Source of the DNA: Streptomyces sp. NBC_00370
GTDB lineage: Bacteria; Actinomycetota; Actinomycetes; Streptomycetales; Streptomycetaceae
Length of the DNA stretch: 64,000 nt
NCBI RefSeq assembly: GCF_036084755.1
Contig: NZ_CP107968.1
Coordinates: 7,386,001-7,450,000 of the forward strand
Direction: 5' to 3'
Made by a program: the position numbers and the translations under genes. The notes beneath the pieces were generated by a model. That model did not search any database and was not told the DNA's origin. It saw only the letters and a list, made by a program, of their open reading frames with translations. Positions 8,256-16,841 of this stretch are shown here, in pieces; within the stretch, counting starts at the first letter, position 1, and each line of letters begins with the position of its first letter.

Positions 8256-9119
8256 TCACTTCACTGCACCCGCGGTCAGGCCGGCGACGAGATAGCGCTG
8301 GAGGAGAAGGAACCCGATGACGACCGGCACGCTGACGACGAGCGAGGCGGCCATGATCTGGTTCCAGTACACATCGTTCTGCGTGGAGTACCCCTGCAGC
8401 CCGATGGCGAGCGTTCTGGTGTTGTCGTTGGTCATGACGGAGGCGAAGAGGACTTCGCCCCAGGCCGTCATGAACGCGTACACGGCGACGGCCACGATGC
8501 CGGGGATGGCGGCGGGCACGACGACGCGGAAGAGCGCGCCGAGCGGGCCGTTGCCGTCCACCAGCGCCGCCTCGTCCAGGTCCTTCGGGATGGAGTCGAA
8601 GTACCCGATCAGCATCCAGATGGAGAACGGCAACGAGAAGGTCAGATACGTGAGGATCAGACCGCCGCGCGAGCCGTTCAGCGTGATGCCGGTGCTGTTG
8701 CCGATGTTGACGAAGATCAGGTACAGCGGCAGCAGGAAGAGGATGCCGGGGAACATCTGGGTCGACAGCACCGTGACGGTGAAGACCCGCTTGCCGGCGA
8801 ACCGGTAGCGGCTCACGGCGTACGCGGCGAACACCGCGATGATCACGGAGGCCACCGTCGCCGTACCCGCCACGATCAGCGAGTTGGCGAAGTACTTGGC
8901 GAGCGGGACGGTCTTCCAGATGTCGAAGTACGGCCGAATGGTGAGCCCGCTCGGGATCCACTGGAACTTGCCGTTGACGTCCTGGAGCGGCTTGAGCGAG
9001 CTGCTGACCATCACGAAGACGGGCAGCAGCACGAAGGCGGCCAGCAGGGTCAGGACGATACGGCGCGTCCAGAGGAAGGACTGCGGCGAAGCCATCGGAG
9101 ACTTGGTGTGACTAGACAT
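8256..9119 (-). CDS. ABC transporter permease, oligosaccharide (MalG-like)
   Basis: 287 aa with six membrane segments and the EAA loop (DLDEAALVDGNGPLGALFRV). It ends in the AGLTAGAVK tail shared by many MalG-type permeases. Its first 8 bases overlap the end of the partner permease gene. With that partner it forms the channel for the sugar hydrolysed by the GH1 enzyme. Confidence 0.92.
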   Translation of the reverse strand: MSSHTKSPMASPQSFLWTRRIVLTLLAAFVLLPVFVMVSSSLKPLQDVNGKFQWIPSGLTIRPYFDIWKTVPLAKYFANSLIVAGTATVASVIIAVFAAYAVSRYRFAGKRVFTVTVLSTQMFPGILFLLPLYLIFVNIGNSTGITLNGSRGGLILTYLTFSLPFSIWMLIGYFDSIPKDLDEAALVDGNGPLGALFRVVVPAAIPGIVAVAVYAFMTAWGEVLFASVMTNDNTRTLAIGLQGYSTQNDVYWNQIMAASLVVSVPVVIGFLLLQRYLVAGLTAGAVK

Positions 9120-10116
9120 CGGCGCTCTTCCTCCCTCGTGACGTGAGCAGCAGATAGATCGCGGTGACGACCAGCAGGAACAGCAGGAGCAGCACCGACA
9201 TGGCGGAGCCCGAGCCGAAGTTCCAGGTCACGAACGACGACTGGTAGATGTGGATCGAGATCAGGTCCGCCGCTTCCGGCGCCGATTTCCCGAACAGCAC
9301 GAACGGCGTGTTGAAGTCGTTGAACGTCCACAGGAACAGCACCAGCACCAGCACCTGGTTGACCGGACGCAGCGACGGCAGGGTGATCTTGCGGATCTGC
9401 TGCCACATGCCGGCGCCGTCGATGGACGCCGCCTCGTACAGGTCGCGCGGGATGTTCTGCAGCCCCGCCATGATGATCAGGAAGGCGAAGGGCCAGCCCT
9501 TCCAGACCGACACGACGACCAGCGCGATGAAGCTGTTGTTGCCGATCAGCCAGAACGACGGCTTGTCGGTGAGCCCGAGCTGGTCGTGCAGGACGTGGTT
9601 CACCAGGCCGTTGTCGTGCTGGAACATGAAGGCCCAGGTGATGATCGCGGCGTACGCGGGCAGTGCGTAGGGGATCAGGAAGATCGCCCGCAGCAGTCCG
9701 CGGCCCCGGAAGGTCTCCTGGAGCATGATCGCCGCGACCGTGCCGAACAGCCAGCACAGTCCTACGGACAGGATCGTGAAGGCGCAGGTCACCCAGAACG
9801 AGTGGAGCAGCGCCTGGCCGATCGGCGCGTCGAAGTCGACGGCGACCTTGTAGTTGTCGAAACCGGACCAGGGAGCCTGGCCCCAGTTACGGATGAAGAA
9901 GAGGGTCAGCTTGCGGAAGCTGACCACGATCCCGACGGCCATCGGGATCAGATGGATGAGCAGTTCGAGCAGGATCGCCGGCAGCAGGAGCAGATAGGGC
10001 AGACCGCCGCGGCGGATCCGGTCGGGGATGCGCGGCAGTCGTCTGCGCGCACCCCCACTGCCCGAAGTCTCCTTGCTGCCCGCCTGCGCACTGGGGGGTG
10101 TCACGGTGGCGGTCAT
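9112..10116 (-). CDS. ABC transporter permease, oligosaccharide (MalF-like)
   Basis: 334 aa. A basic N-terminus (GGARRRLPRIPDRIRRGG) is followed by six membrane segments and the EAA loop (LYEAASIDGAGMWQQIRKI). It is transcribed right after the binding-protein gene, 10 bp apart. As in the polyol system, there is no cognate ATPase gene here. Confidence 0.92.
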   Translation of the reverse strand: MTATVTPPSAQAGSKETSGSGGARRRLPRIPDRIRRGGLPYLLLLPAILLELLIHLIPMAVGIVVSFRKLTLFFIRNWGQAPWSGFDNYKVAVDFDAPIGQALLHSFWVTCAFTILSVGLCWLFGTVAAIMLQETFRGRGLLRAIFLIPYALPAYAAIITWAFMFQHDNGLVNHVLHDQLGLTDKPSFWLIGNNSFIALVVVSVWKGWPFAFLIIMAGLQNIPRDLYEAASIDGAGMWQQIRKITLPSLRPVNQVLVLVLFLWTFNDFNTPFVLFGKSAPEAADLISIHIYQSSFVTWNFGSGSAMSVLLLLFLLVVTAIYLLLTSRGRKSADV

Positions 10117-10126
10117 GGAGAGAGCC

Positions 10127-11443
10127 TCACTGCGTCATCTGCTGCTGGGCCTTGGTCAGGGCTGCCTTGACGGACTCGGTGGTCACCGGCTTTCCGCCCG
10201 CGGCGTCCGCCCACAGGCCCTTGATGGCCGTGCCGACGGTGGTCTCGAACTGGGACTCGGCAGCGACCTGGGGGAGCGGGGCCGCGCTCTTGGCGAGCGT
10301 GTCACGCAGGACCTGGAGGTCGGGCGCCGAGAACGCCGGGTCGGCCTGGGCGGCCTTCACGGGCGGGATCGAGCCGTAGCTCTTGTTGAGGTACACCTGC
10401 TCGGCGTCGCTCGTCATGAACTTCACGAACTTCTTGGCGCCGTCGACGTTCTTGGTGTTGTTGAACACCGCGATGTTGATACCGGCGACCATGGAGTTGA
10501 CGCTCGTGCCCGTGCCGGGAGTACCGGACTGGACGGGCACCGGGGCCGCGCCCCAGTCGGTGGGCTTCATGCCCTGGGAGGCGAAGCTCGTGGCGGCGGC
10601 CTGCCACAGCACCATCGCGGTCTTGCCCTTGGCGAAGTCCGTGAGCGACTGGTTCTGCGCGTACTCCGCGTTGCCCGGAGCGATGATCTTGTCCTTGGCC
10701 ATGAAGTCGACGTACTGCTTCACGGCGGCCACCGCGCCGTCGGAGGTGAACGTCGGCTGGCCGGACTTGTCGAAGAAGTCGGCACCGTGCTGCTGCCCGA
10801 GGGCGAACGCCTGGTGGATGTTGTTGGAGAGGTTGCCACCCTCAGCGCCGAGGCCCCACTTGTTGGCGTCCTTGGCGTGGATCTTCTTTCCGTCGGCGAC
10901 CAGTTCGTCCCAGGTCGTCGGCGGCTTGGTGATGCCCGCGTCGGCGAACATCTGCTTGTTGTAGTACAGCGCGTACGCCAGCGAGTACAGCGGCACGGCC
11001 GACGGGTCCTTGCCCTCGGCGCCGGACGAGCCGACCGCCGACGTGACGAAGCGGTCCTTGCCGCCGATCGCGTCGAAGTTCTTCGCGTTCCACGGCAGCA
11101 GGGCGCCGCTCGCCTGGAGAGAGGCCGACCAGGTGTTGCCGATGTTGAGCACGTCGGGGCCGTCACCCGACGTGGTGGCCGCGAGGATGCGGTTGAGCAG
11201 GTCGGACCACGGGACGACTTCGAGCTTGACCTTGATACCCGTCTGCTTCTGGAACTTCGCCAGCTCGGGGGTCAGGATCTTCTTGTCGGCGTCGATGTTG
11301 GGGCCCTGGTTGGACGCCCAGTAGGTGAGCGTCTTGGGAGCGGAGTTGTCGCCGCTGTCCGACGAGCCTCCGCCGCAGCCCGTGGCTGCTGCCGCGAGGG
11401 CGGTGACGACGGTGACGGCTGCTGCGGCTCTGATCTTGCGCAT
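10127..11443 (-). CDS. ABC transporter substrate-binding lipoprotein (oligosaccharide)
   Basis: 438 aa. A short signal peptide MRKIRAAAAVTVVTALAAAA ends in the lipobox ATGC, so the mature protein starts with Cys and a GGGSSDSGD linker. The body is a family 1 carbohydrate-binding protein (TLTYWASNQGPNIDADKKIL, LAYALYYNKQMFADAGI). ATG at 11443 was chosen because it starts the signal peptide directly; a purine-rich AAAGGGG lies about 10 nt upstream. First gene of the operon, divergent from the ROK regulator. The ligand is probably a beta-linked glucose oligosaccharide, judged from the GH1 gene. Confidence 0.9.
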   Translation of the reverse strand: MRKIRAAAAVTVVTALAAAATGCGGGSSDSGDNSAPKTLTYWASNQGPNIDADKKILTPELAKFQKQTGIKVKLEVVPWSDLLNRILAATTSGDGPDVLNIGNTWSASLQASGALLPWNAKNFDAIGGKDRFVTSAVGSSGAEGKDPSAVPLYSLAYALYYNKQMFADAGITKPPTTWDELVADGKKIHAKDANKWGLGAEGGNLSNNIHQAFALGQQHGADFFDKSGQPTFTSDGAVAAVKQYVDFMAKDKIIAPGNAEYAQNQSLTDFAKGKTAMVLWQAAATSFASQGMKPTDWGAAPVPVQSGTPGTGTSVNSMVAGINIAVFNNTKNVDGAKKFVKFMTSDAEQVYLNKSYGSIPPVKAAQADPAFSAPDLQVLRDTLAKSAAPLPQVAAESQFETTVGTAIKGLWADAAGGKPVTTESVKAALTKAQQQMTQ

Positions 11444-11472
11444 GTGAGGTGGCCCCTTTCCGGGGGTGGCAT

Positions 11473-11489
11473 CGTTCGAGAGTCGAACG
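11473..11489. promoter_or_regulatory. Inverted repeat upstream of the beta-glucoside operon
   Basis: CGTTCGA (11473-11479), 3-bp spacer, TCGAACG (11483-11489): a perfect 7-bp inverted repeat 30 bp before the binding-protein start codon. It fits a repressor operator near the promoter or in the leader of the minus-strand operon. Confidence 0.5.
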
Positions 11490-11499
11490 GTCTCCATGA

Positions 11500-11523
11500 C
11501 TTAATTTATGCCGTGATTTAAGA
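11500..11523. promoter_or_regulatory. AT-rich ROK/XylR-like operator candidate
   Basis: CTTAATTT, then 8 nt, then GATTTAAG gives an imperfect palindrome with the outer arms CTTAA and TTAAG. It is strikingly AT-rich for this DNA and sits midway between the ROK regulator and the operon it likely controls. ROK repressors of the NagC/XylR type bind AT-rich sites with TTT/AAA arms, so this is the most natural operator in the divergent region. Confidence 0.5.
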
Positions 11524-11585
11524 GGTGAGAGAAGGTCGCGTCAAGGGCTGTGACGGGGGTATGTTGCGTCCAGGGAAGGAGCAAC

Positions 11586-12938
11586 ATGGCGGAACGCAAC
11601 AGAAGAACAGTGCGTGACCTGCGACGCGGCAACCGCGCCCGGGTTGTGCAACGGTTGTATTTCGATGGCCCGCTGAGCCGCCAGGAGCTCGGATCCGCGA
11701 CCGGCTTGAGTTCAGGATCCATCAGCAACGTCGTCGCCGAACTCGCCGCGGAGGGCCTCCTGGAGGAGGCCGGAGTGGTCGATTCCGACGGCGGCCGCCC
11801 CCGTACCCTCCTGCGTGTCGCCCCCGCGGGAGGACTGCTCATCGGCATCGACATCGGCGAGACCCGGGTGCGGGTCGAGCTGTTCGACCTGTCGCTCACC
11901 GAACTCGCCAGGACCGACCGGCTGTTGGCCCAGCACGGCTACGACGTCGACCGCATCGTCGCGCATGTGCGCACCGGCGTCGCCGATGTCATCAGGGACG
12001 CCGGCGCCGATCCGCACCAGCTCCTCGGCATCGGCATCGGGGTCCCCGGCATCATCGAGCGCGGCGGCCCCGAGGGCGCCGTCGTGCACGGCCAGACCAT
12101 CGGCTGGAGCGCCGTACCGTTCGAGAAACTGCTCCGAGAGGCCGTCGAAGTCCCGCCCGAGGTACCGCTGTTCATCGACAACGGCGCCAAGACGCTCGGC
12201 CAGGCCGAGATGTGGTTCGGCGGCGGCAGGGGCGCCGGCATCGCCGCCATCGCGCTGATCGGCTCGGGCGTCGGCGCGAGCGTCATACACGGCGGCGCGC
12301 TGGTCGAGGAGAGCAGACGTGGCACGGCCCTCGAATGGGGCCACACCACCGTGCACATGAGGGGCCGCCGCTGCCGCTGCGGCTCCATCGGCTGTCTGGA
12401 GGCGTACGCGGGCGCCGAGGCGATGCGCGAGCGCTGGCACGAGCTGGGAGGTCCGCTCCCCGACGACACCGACGACGAGAGCGCCCTGGCGGCCCTGCTG
12501 GACGCCGCGTTCCCCGACACCGAAGGGGCGGTGCCCGATCCGCTCGCCGTCTCCCTCCTCGACGACACCGCCGAGTGCCTGGGGGCGGCGCTGGCCGACC
12601 TGATCAACCTCTTCCTGCCCGACCGGATCCTGCTCGGCGGCTGGGCCGGGCTGCTCGTCGGCCCGCACATCCTGCCCGCCATCCGCCGGCACGCCGCCCA
12701 GTACGCGCTCAGCCACGCGGCCGGGCGCACCACCATCGACATCGGCGAACTCGGCCCCGACGCGGTGACGGTGGGCGCCGCGACGCTGCCGCTGGCCGCG
12801 TTCCTGGCGCGTGGCGGCAGCCGCCCCCGTACGCCGGACGAGAGCGTCCCGCAGAGCGGCGCCGTGGGCGTACCGAGGCGCTGGCGGCGCGCTCCCGCGC
12901 CCGCGGGGGAGGCGTCGGGCGAACCGATCCCCGGCTGA
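11586..12938 (+). CDS. ROK-family transcriptional repressor
   Basis: 450 aa. An N-terminal winged helix-turn-helix (LSRQELGSATGLSSGSISNV, residues about 29-48) is joined to a ROK sugar-kinase-like domain beginning LIGIDIGETRVRVELFDL. The zinc-binding signature CRCGSIGCLEAY is present. The ATG at 11586 follows GGAAGGAG with a 5-nt spacer. It is divergent from the ABC-GH1 operon and probably represses it, with a sugar such as glucose or a glucoside as effector. The last 35 residues (PRRWRRAPAPAGEASG) are low-complexity and probably not part of the fold. Confidence 0.9.
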   Translation: MAERNRRTVRDLRRGNRARVVQRLYFDGPLSRQELGSATGLSSGSISNVVAELAAEGLLEEAGVVDSDGGRPRTLLRVAPAGGLLIGIDIGETRVRVELFDLSLTELARTDRLLAQHGYDVDRIVAHVRTGVADVIRDAGADPHQLLGIGIGVPGIIERGGPEGAVVHGQTIGWSAVPFEKLLREAVEVPPEVPLFIDNGAKTLGQAEMWFGGGRGAGIAAIALIGSGVGASVIHGGALVEESRRGTALEWGHTTVHMRGRRCRCGSIGCLEAYAGAEAMRERWHELGGPLPDDTDDESALAALLDAAFPDTEGAVPDPLAVSLLDDTAECLGAALADLINLFLPDRILLGGWAGLLVGPHILPAIRRHAAQYALSHAAGRTTIDIGELGPDAVTVGAATLPLAAFLARGGSRPRTPDESVPQSGAVGVPRRWRRAPAPAGEASGEPIPG

Positions 12939-12963
12939 CCGGCCCACGTCTGCCCGGCAGTGC

Positions 12964-14094
12964 TCAGGCCGACTGCCGTACCACCAGGGTGGGTTCGAAT
13001 ATCACCGACGTGACAGGTCGGTCGGGGCGGGCAAGCCGGTCGAGCAGCAGCCGTCCCATCTCCGCCGCCATGTCCTCCACGGGCTGGCGCACCGTCGTCA
13101 GCGGCGGCCGGCAGGCGGCAGCGGCGCTGCTGTCGTCGAAGCCGATCACCGCGACATCCTCCGGCACCCGCTTGCCGTGCTCGCGCAGCACATGGCAGGC
13201 GCCCACGGCCATCAGATCGTTGGCGGCGAACACGCCGTCCAGGTCGGGGTGTTCGGCCAGCAGCCGCTCCATGGCGGCCTCGCCGCTCTCCTGGGTGAAC
13301 CGGCCCTCGGCGATCGGGATGTACGGATGGCCCTGGCGCGTCATCGTGGAGCGGAACCCGGCGAGCCTGTCCTGACCCGCGGGCACGTCGAGCGGGCCCG
13401 TGATGGTGGCGATCCTGCGGCAGCCGCGCTTGACCAGGTGCTCGGCGGCGATCCGCGAACCGTCCTGGTGCGCGAGGTCGACGTAACTGATCCGCACCGG
13501 CCTGGCGGGACGCGCGTACAGCACGGCGGGCAGCCCCGCCTCGGTGATCATGGCGGGCAGCGGGTCCTCGGCGTGCGTCGACACGACGAGAGCGCCGTCG
13601 GCGCTGCCCTGGCGCATGTACGAGACGATCTCCTCCCGGGCGCGCGCCGTCTCGGCGAACATCAGCACGGGGAACATCCCGCGCGGCCGCAGGTAGTTGA
13701 CGACGCCGGTCACCACCCGGCCGAAGAACGGGTCGGAGAAGACCTCGGCGGTGAACGAGTCGCTGCCGCCGTCCGGCGCGCCCAGATCCGCGTCGCTCCC
13801 CTCGCTGTCCCGGTAGATGCTGCTGCCACCCGTGGGGTCGTCCGGATCGGGATCGGCCCCCGCACCAGAGACGACCAGCGCGATCGTGTCGGCCCGCCGG
13901 GTCACCAGGGAGCGGGCCGCCCGGTTGGGTGTGTACCCGGTGCTGGCCACGGCCTTGCGCACCGCGTCCGCTATCGTCGGGTCGACATTCCGGACACCGT
14001 TGATGACACGCGAGACCGTGGCGCGGGAGACACCTGCCGTCCGCGCCACATCCTCCAGGGTGGGTGCGCCGGTCGAGCGCACGTCTTCCGTCAT
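12964..14094 (-). CDS. LacI-family transcriptional regulator with an acidic insertion
   Basis: 376 aa. The LacI helix-turn-helix and hinge are clear (TLEDVARTAGVSRATVSRVI, GYTPNRAARSLVTRR), followed by a periplasmic-binding-protein-like sensor domain (DGVFAANDLMAVGACHVL, VAVIGFDDSSAAA). The first strand of the sensor domain, IALVVS, is normally followed soon by the FFGRVV helix; here about 38 residues rich in Asp, Gly and Ser (about 77-114) intervene. It is encoded just downstream of the GH3 glucosidase gene on the same strand. A perfect GGAGAGCGCTCTCC palindrome lies 22 bp before its start and an identical one before the GH3 gene, so it likely represses both. Confidence 0.9.
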   Translation of the reverse strand: MTEDVRSTGAPTLEDVARTAGVSRATVSRVINGVRNVDPTIADAVRKAVASTGYTPNRAARSLVTRRADTIALVVSGAGADPDPDDPTGGSSIYRDSEGSDADLGAPDGGSDSFTAEVFSDPFFGRVVTGVVNYLRPRGMFPVLMFAETARAREEIVSYMRQGSADGALVVSTHAEDPLPAMITEAGLPAVLYARPARPVRISYVDLAHQDGSRIAAEHLVKRGCRRIATITGPLDVPAGQDRLAGFRSTMTRQGHPYIPIAEGRFTQESGEAAMERLLAEHPDLDGVFAANDLMAVGACHVLREHGKRVPEDVAVIGFDDSSAAAACRPPLTTVRQPVEDMAAEMGRLLLDRLARPDRPVTSVIFEPTLVVRQSA

Positions 14095-14110
14095 GACCGC
14101 ATTTATAGCA

Positions 14111-16603
14111 TTAGAGGAGAGCGCTCTCCGTGGTCGCCCCTGGTGACAGCGGCAACGGCGCCGAAGCGGTCACCACGCCGGTGAGCGGCAGGTCCCCGGC
14201 CGAACGGCCCCCGAGCAGAAGGAACTCGCCCGGCTCGCTCTCCCAGCGATGCCGCTCCGCCGACCAGTGGGCCAGCGCCCTGGCCGGCACGTGTACGACG
14301 GCGACGGCCTCCTCGCCGGGCTCGGCGCGCACCGCCGCGTAGCCCACGAGCCACCGCATCGGCCGCTCGACCGCCGAGTCGGGTCTGGCCAGATAGAGCT
14401 GTACGACCTCGCGTCCGCGCCGCCGCCCGGTGTTGCGCAGCGTCACCCGCACCTCGAACCCGTTCCCCTCGGCCACCGCCGCCGGCGTCTCCATCGACTC
14501 GTACGACCAACTCGTGTACCCGAGCCCGTGGCCGAACCAGTGGGCGGGCGGGGTGCCGGCGCGCAGCCAGGCCGCGTACCCGATGTGCGGGCCTTCCCGG
14601 TAGCTGAGCCGGCCCTGCTCGGGCTCCGTGCGGAGCACCGGCACGTCGCGCTGGGCGGCCGGCCAGGTGGTGGGCAGCCTCCCGCCCGGCTCGGCCCGTC
14701 CGAACAGCACGTCGGCGAGACCGTGCCCCGCCTCCTGACCGGGGAACCAGGCGAGCAGCAGGGCCGGTGCCGGGACGGCCTCGGGGAGCAGCACGGGCCC
14801 GCCGGAGTTGACGATCACCACCGTGCGCTCGTTGGCCTCGACCACGGCCCGGATCAGCTCGTCCTGGCCGTCCGGCAGGGCGAGCGTCTCGCGGTCGCGC
14901 CCCTCGGACTCGCTCTCCTCCGTCGTACCGACGACGACCACGGCGACATCGGCCGCCCTGGCGGCTGCCGTGGCGGCGGCCAGTGCCTGCGCCGCGTCAC
15001 CGGCGGGCCGGGCAGCCGCCAGGATCGTGGCCACCCCCGAGCCGGGGTCCAGCCGCCGCCGGGCGACCACCTCCACCTCGTCCCCCGCGGTCAGTTCGGC
15101 GCTCGCGCAGCGGTAGGGCGGCGCCACATGGACCCGGGTCGGATCGTCGGTGTCCAGCGGGAAGGTCCCGGTGAGCAGCGTCTCGCCCGCCACCGACAGC
15201 GAGATCAGCCCCCAGCCGCCGACGGCGAAGGTCCAGCTGCCGCTCTCGTCGGGCCGCAGGAGCGCCCGGATCTCGACGGTGCGGGAACCGGGCGGCACCA
15301 GGGCGGGTTCCACGATCCGTCCCGACAGCCGGTGCTCTGCGTGGAGTTCGCCGCCCGCCTCGTCCAGCAGCCGTACGAGGACGCCCGGTTCACCGTCGCG
15401 CGGGTCCCGTACGACCGACCGCTCCAGCGGCCTGGGCAGCCGGCCGGCCGGCAGTCCCGGCGTATGGATCACCTCGGCCGTGTCGCGCAGCGCGTGCACG
15501 ATGCCCTCCAGCGGAGAGACGACCGACTCGGGGAACACCTCGGCGCTGCCGCCGCCCTGGATACGGACGGCCGTGGCATGCGGCCCGATGACGGCGACCG
15601 AGCGCAGCGCCGCCGGGTCGAGCGGCAGCAACTCGCCTTCGTTGCGCAGCAGTACGGACCCGGCGGCCACCGCGCGGCGCAGCAGCGCGCGCTGGTCGGA
15701 CGGCGCGCTGACCGGATGCCACACCAGCGGGGGCTCGTTCCGGCCAGGGGCCAGGGCGCCCACCCGGTCGGCGAGCCGCAGCAGTCTGCGCACCTTGTCG
15801 TCCACGGCCTCGGGCGGGACGAGTCCCTTGGCTGCCGCGTCGAGCAGTCCGGCGGACCAGGGACTGTCGGGGCCGCCCATCGCCAAGTCCTGTGCGGAGC
15901 GCGCCGTGTCGAGCAGGGAGCGCACGGCGCCCCAGTCGGAGACCACGGGCCCCGCGAAGCCCCACTCGCTCTTGAGCGGCCGCCGCAGAAGCGGCCCTGC
16001 CGCCATCGTCACGCCGTTGACCTGGTTGTACGAGGACATCACGGCCCAGGTGCCGGCTTCGACGGCCGCCTCGAAGGGCGCCAAGTACACCTCGCGCAGG
16101 GTCCGTTCGTCGACCTGGACGTCGACCGTGAGTCGGTCGGTCTCCGAGTCGTTGGCCACGAAGTGCTTCGGGGTGGCCGCCACGCCGCCGGACTGGATGC
16201 CCCTGATGAGCGCGGCGCCGATGCGCCCGGTCAGCAGCGGGTCCTCGGAGAAGCATTCGAAGTGCCGCCCGCCGAGCGGCGAGCGGTGCAGATTGAGCGT
16301 CGGCGCCAGCAGCACGTCGATGCTTTTGCGCCGCGCTTCGGCGGCCAGCAGCGCACCGAGCGCGGTGGCCAGTTCGTCGTCCCAGGCCGCGCCGACCGCC
16401 GTCGGTGAGGGCAGGACGAGGGAGGTGTCCCGCTCGTCCCAGGCGTCGCCCCGCACCCCCGCGGGGCCGTCGGAGAAGGCGAGCGGGCGCAGTCCGACGG
16501 CCGGCTCGGCGTGGGTCCGCCAGTTGCTCGCGCCGGTCAGCAGGCGCACCTTCTGCGCGAGGTCCAGTTTCTCCAGCAGATGGTCGATCTCTTCGTCAGT
16601 CAT
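14111..16603 (-). CDS. Beta-glucosidase, glycoside hydrolase family 3
   Basis: 830 aa. The N-terminal TIM-barrel has LAFSDGPAGVRGD, KHFVANDSETDR and the nucleophile aspartate in VVSDWG (D223). The (alpha/beta)6 sandwich domain is interrupted by a PA14-like insert (about 400-520; TFAVGGWGLISLSVAGETLL), and a fibronectin-III-like C-terminal domain ends the protein (VRVTLRNTGRRRGREVVQLY). This matches cytosolic bacterial GH3 beta-glucosidases and xylosidases; no signal peptide is present. ATG at 16603 has AGAAGGGG 6 nt upstream. A perfect palindrome lies 24 bp before the start, and a second copy is embedded in the last codons. The LacI gene follows 16 bp after the stop. Confidence 0.92.
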   Translation of the reverse strand: MTDEEIDHLLEKLDLAQKVRLLTGASNWRTHAEPAVGLRPLAFSDGPAGVRGDAWDERDTSLVLPSPTAVGAAWDDELATALGALLAAEARRKSIDVLLAPTLNLHRSPLGGRHFECFSEDPLLTGRIGAALIRGIQSGGVAATPKHFVANDSETDRLTVDVQVDERTLREVYLAPFEAAVEAGTWAVMSSYNQVNGVTMAAGPLLRRPLKSEWGFAGPVVSDWGAVRSLLDTARSAQDLAMGGPDSPWSAGLLDAAAKGLVPPEAVDDKVRRLLRLADRVGALAPGRNEPPLVWHPVSAPSDQRALLRRAVAAGSVLLRNEGELLPLDPAALRSVAVIGPHATAVRIQGGGSAEVFPESVVSPLEGIVHALRDTAEVIHTPGLPAGRLPRPLERSVVRDPRDGEPGVLVRLLDEAGGELHAEHRLSGRIVEPALVPPGSRTVEIRALLRPDESGSWTFAVGGWGLISLSVAGETLLTGTFPLDTDDPTRVHVAPPYRCASAELTAGDEVEVVARRRLDPGSGVATILAAARPAGDAAQALAAATAAARAADVAVVVVGTTEESESEGRDRETLALPDGQDELIRAVVEANERTVVIVNSGGPVLLPEAVPAPALLLAWFPGQEAGHGLADVLFGRAEPGGRLPTTWPAAQRDVPVLRTEPEQGRLSYREGPHIGYAAWLRAGTPPAHWFGHGLGYTSWSYESMETPAAVAEGNGFEVRVTLRNTGRRRGREVVQLYLARPDSAVERPMRWLVGYAAVRAEPGEEAVAVVHVPARALAHWSAERHRWESEPGEFLLLGGRSAGDLPLTGVVTASAPLPLSPGATTESALL
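14116..14129. promoter_or_regulatory. LacI-type operator inside the 3' end of the GH3 gene
   Basis: A perfect 14-bp palindrome GGAGAGCGCTCTCC with a central CG, as in LacI-family sites. On the minus strand it is read as the last codons of the GH3 gene (Glu-Ser-Ala-Leu before Leu-stop) and lies 22 bp upstream of the LacI gene start. The same sequence occurs at 16628-16641. Confidence 0.8.
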
Positions 16604-16626
16604 ACCCAACCCCTTCTCCCACCCCT

Positions 16627-16642
16627 CGGAGAGCGCTCTCCG
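16627..16642. promoter_or_regulatory. LacI-type operator before the GH3 glucosidase gene
   Basis: CGGAGAGCGCTCTCCG is a perfect 16-bp palindrome, 24 bp upstream of the GH3 start. Its 14-bp core is identical to the site at 14116-14129. Position and symmetry suggest repression by the LacI protein encoded downstream. Confidence 0.8.
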
Positions 16643-16766
16643 GCTCGCTTGGCCCAGACTCCCCGGACCGGGCGGGCGCTGTCAATGGCGGCAGGGACGG
16701 GCGGGCGGCCGGATGCCGGACATGACGGGCCGAGTGGCGAGAAAGAGCCAGACGGAGAGTGAGCCC

Positions 16767-16796
16767 TTGTCACGGTCCGTGCGCCGCGCCTAAGTT
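16767..16796 (+). promoter_or_regulatory. Promoter candidate for the Rpf-LysM-M23 gene
   Basis: TTGTCA (16767-16772) and TAAGTT (16791-16796) are separated by 18 bp and lie 45 bp before the start codon. They agree with the vegetative -35 and -10 patterns. I looked for a c-di-AMP (ydaO) riboswitch, known before some streptomycete rpf genes, and saw none; the leader would be only about 40 nt. Confidence 0.5.
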
Positions 16797-16841
16797 GGCC
16801 GATTGCGACATGTCCTACCTGTCAGTTGGGGGAGTGAACTC

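Noticed and set aside
12980..13010. GGTTCGAATATC, similar to a tRNA T-loop
   Set aside because: It lies inside the LacI gene in coding frame, and no acceptor or anticodon stems can be built around it.
16643..16841. Possible c-di-AMP (ydaO) riboswitch before the Rpf-type gene
   Set aside because: I could not find the conserved elements by eye, and a good promoter leaves a leader of only about 40 nt.
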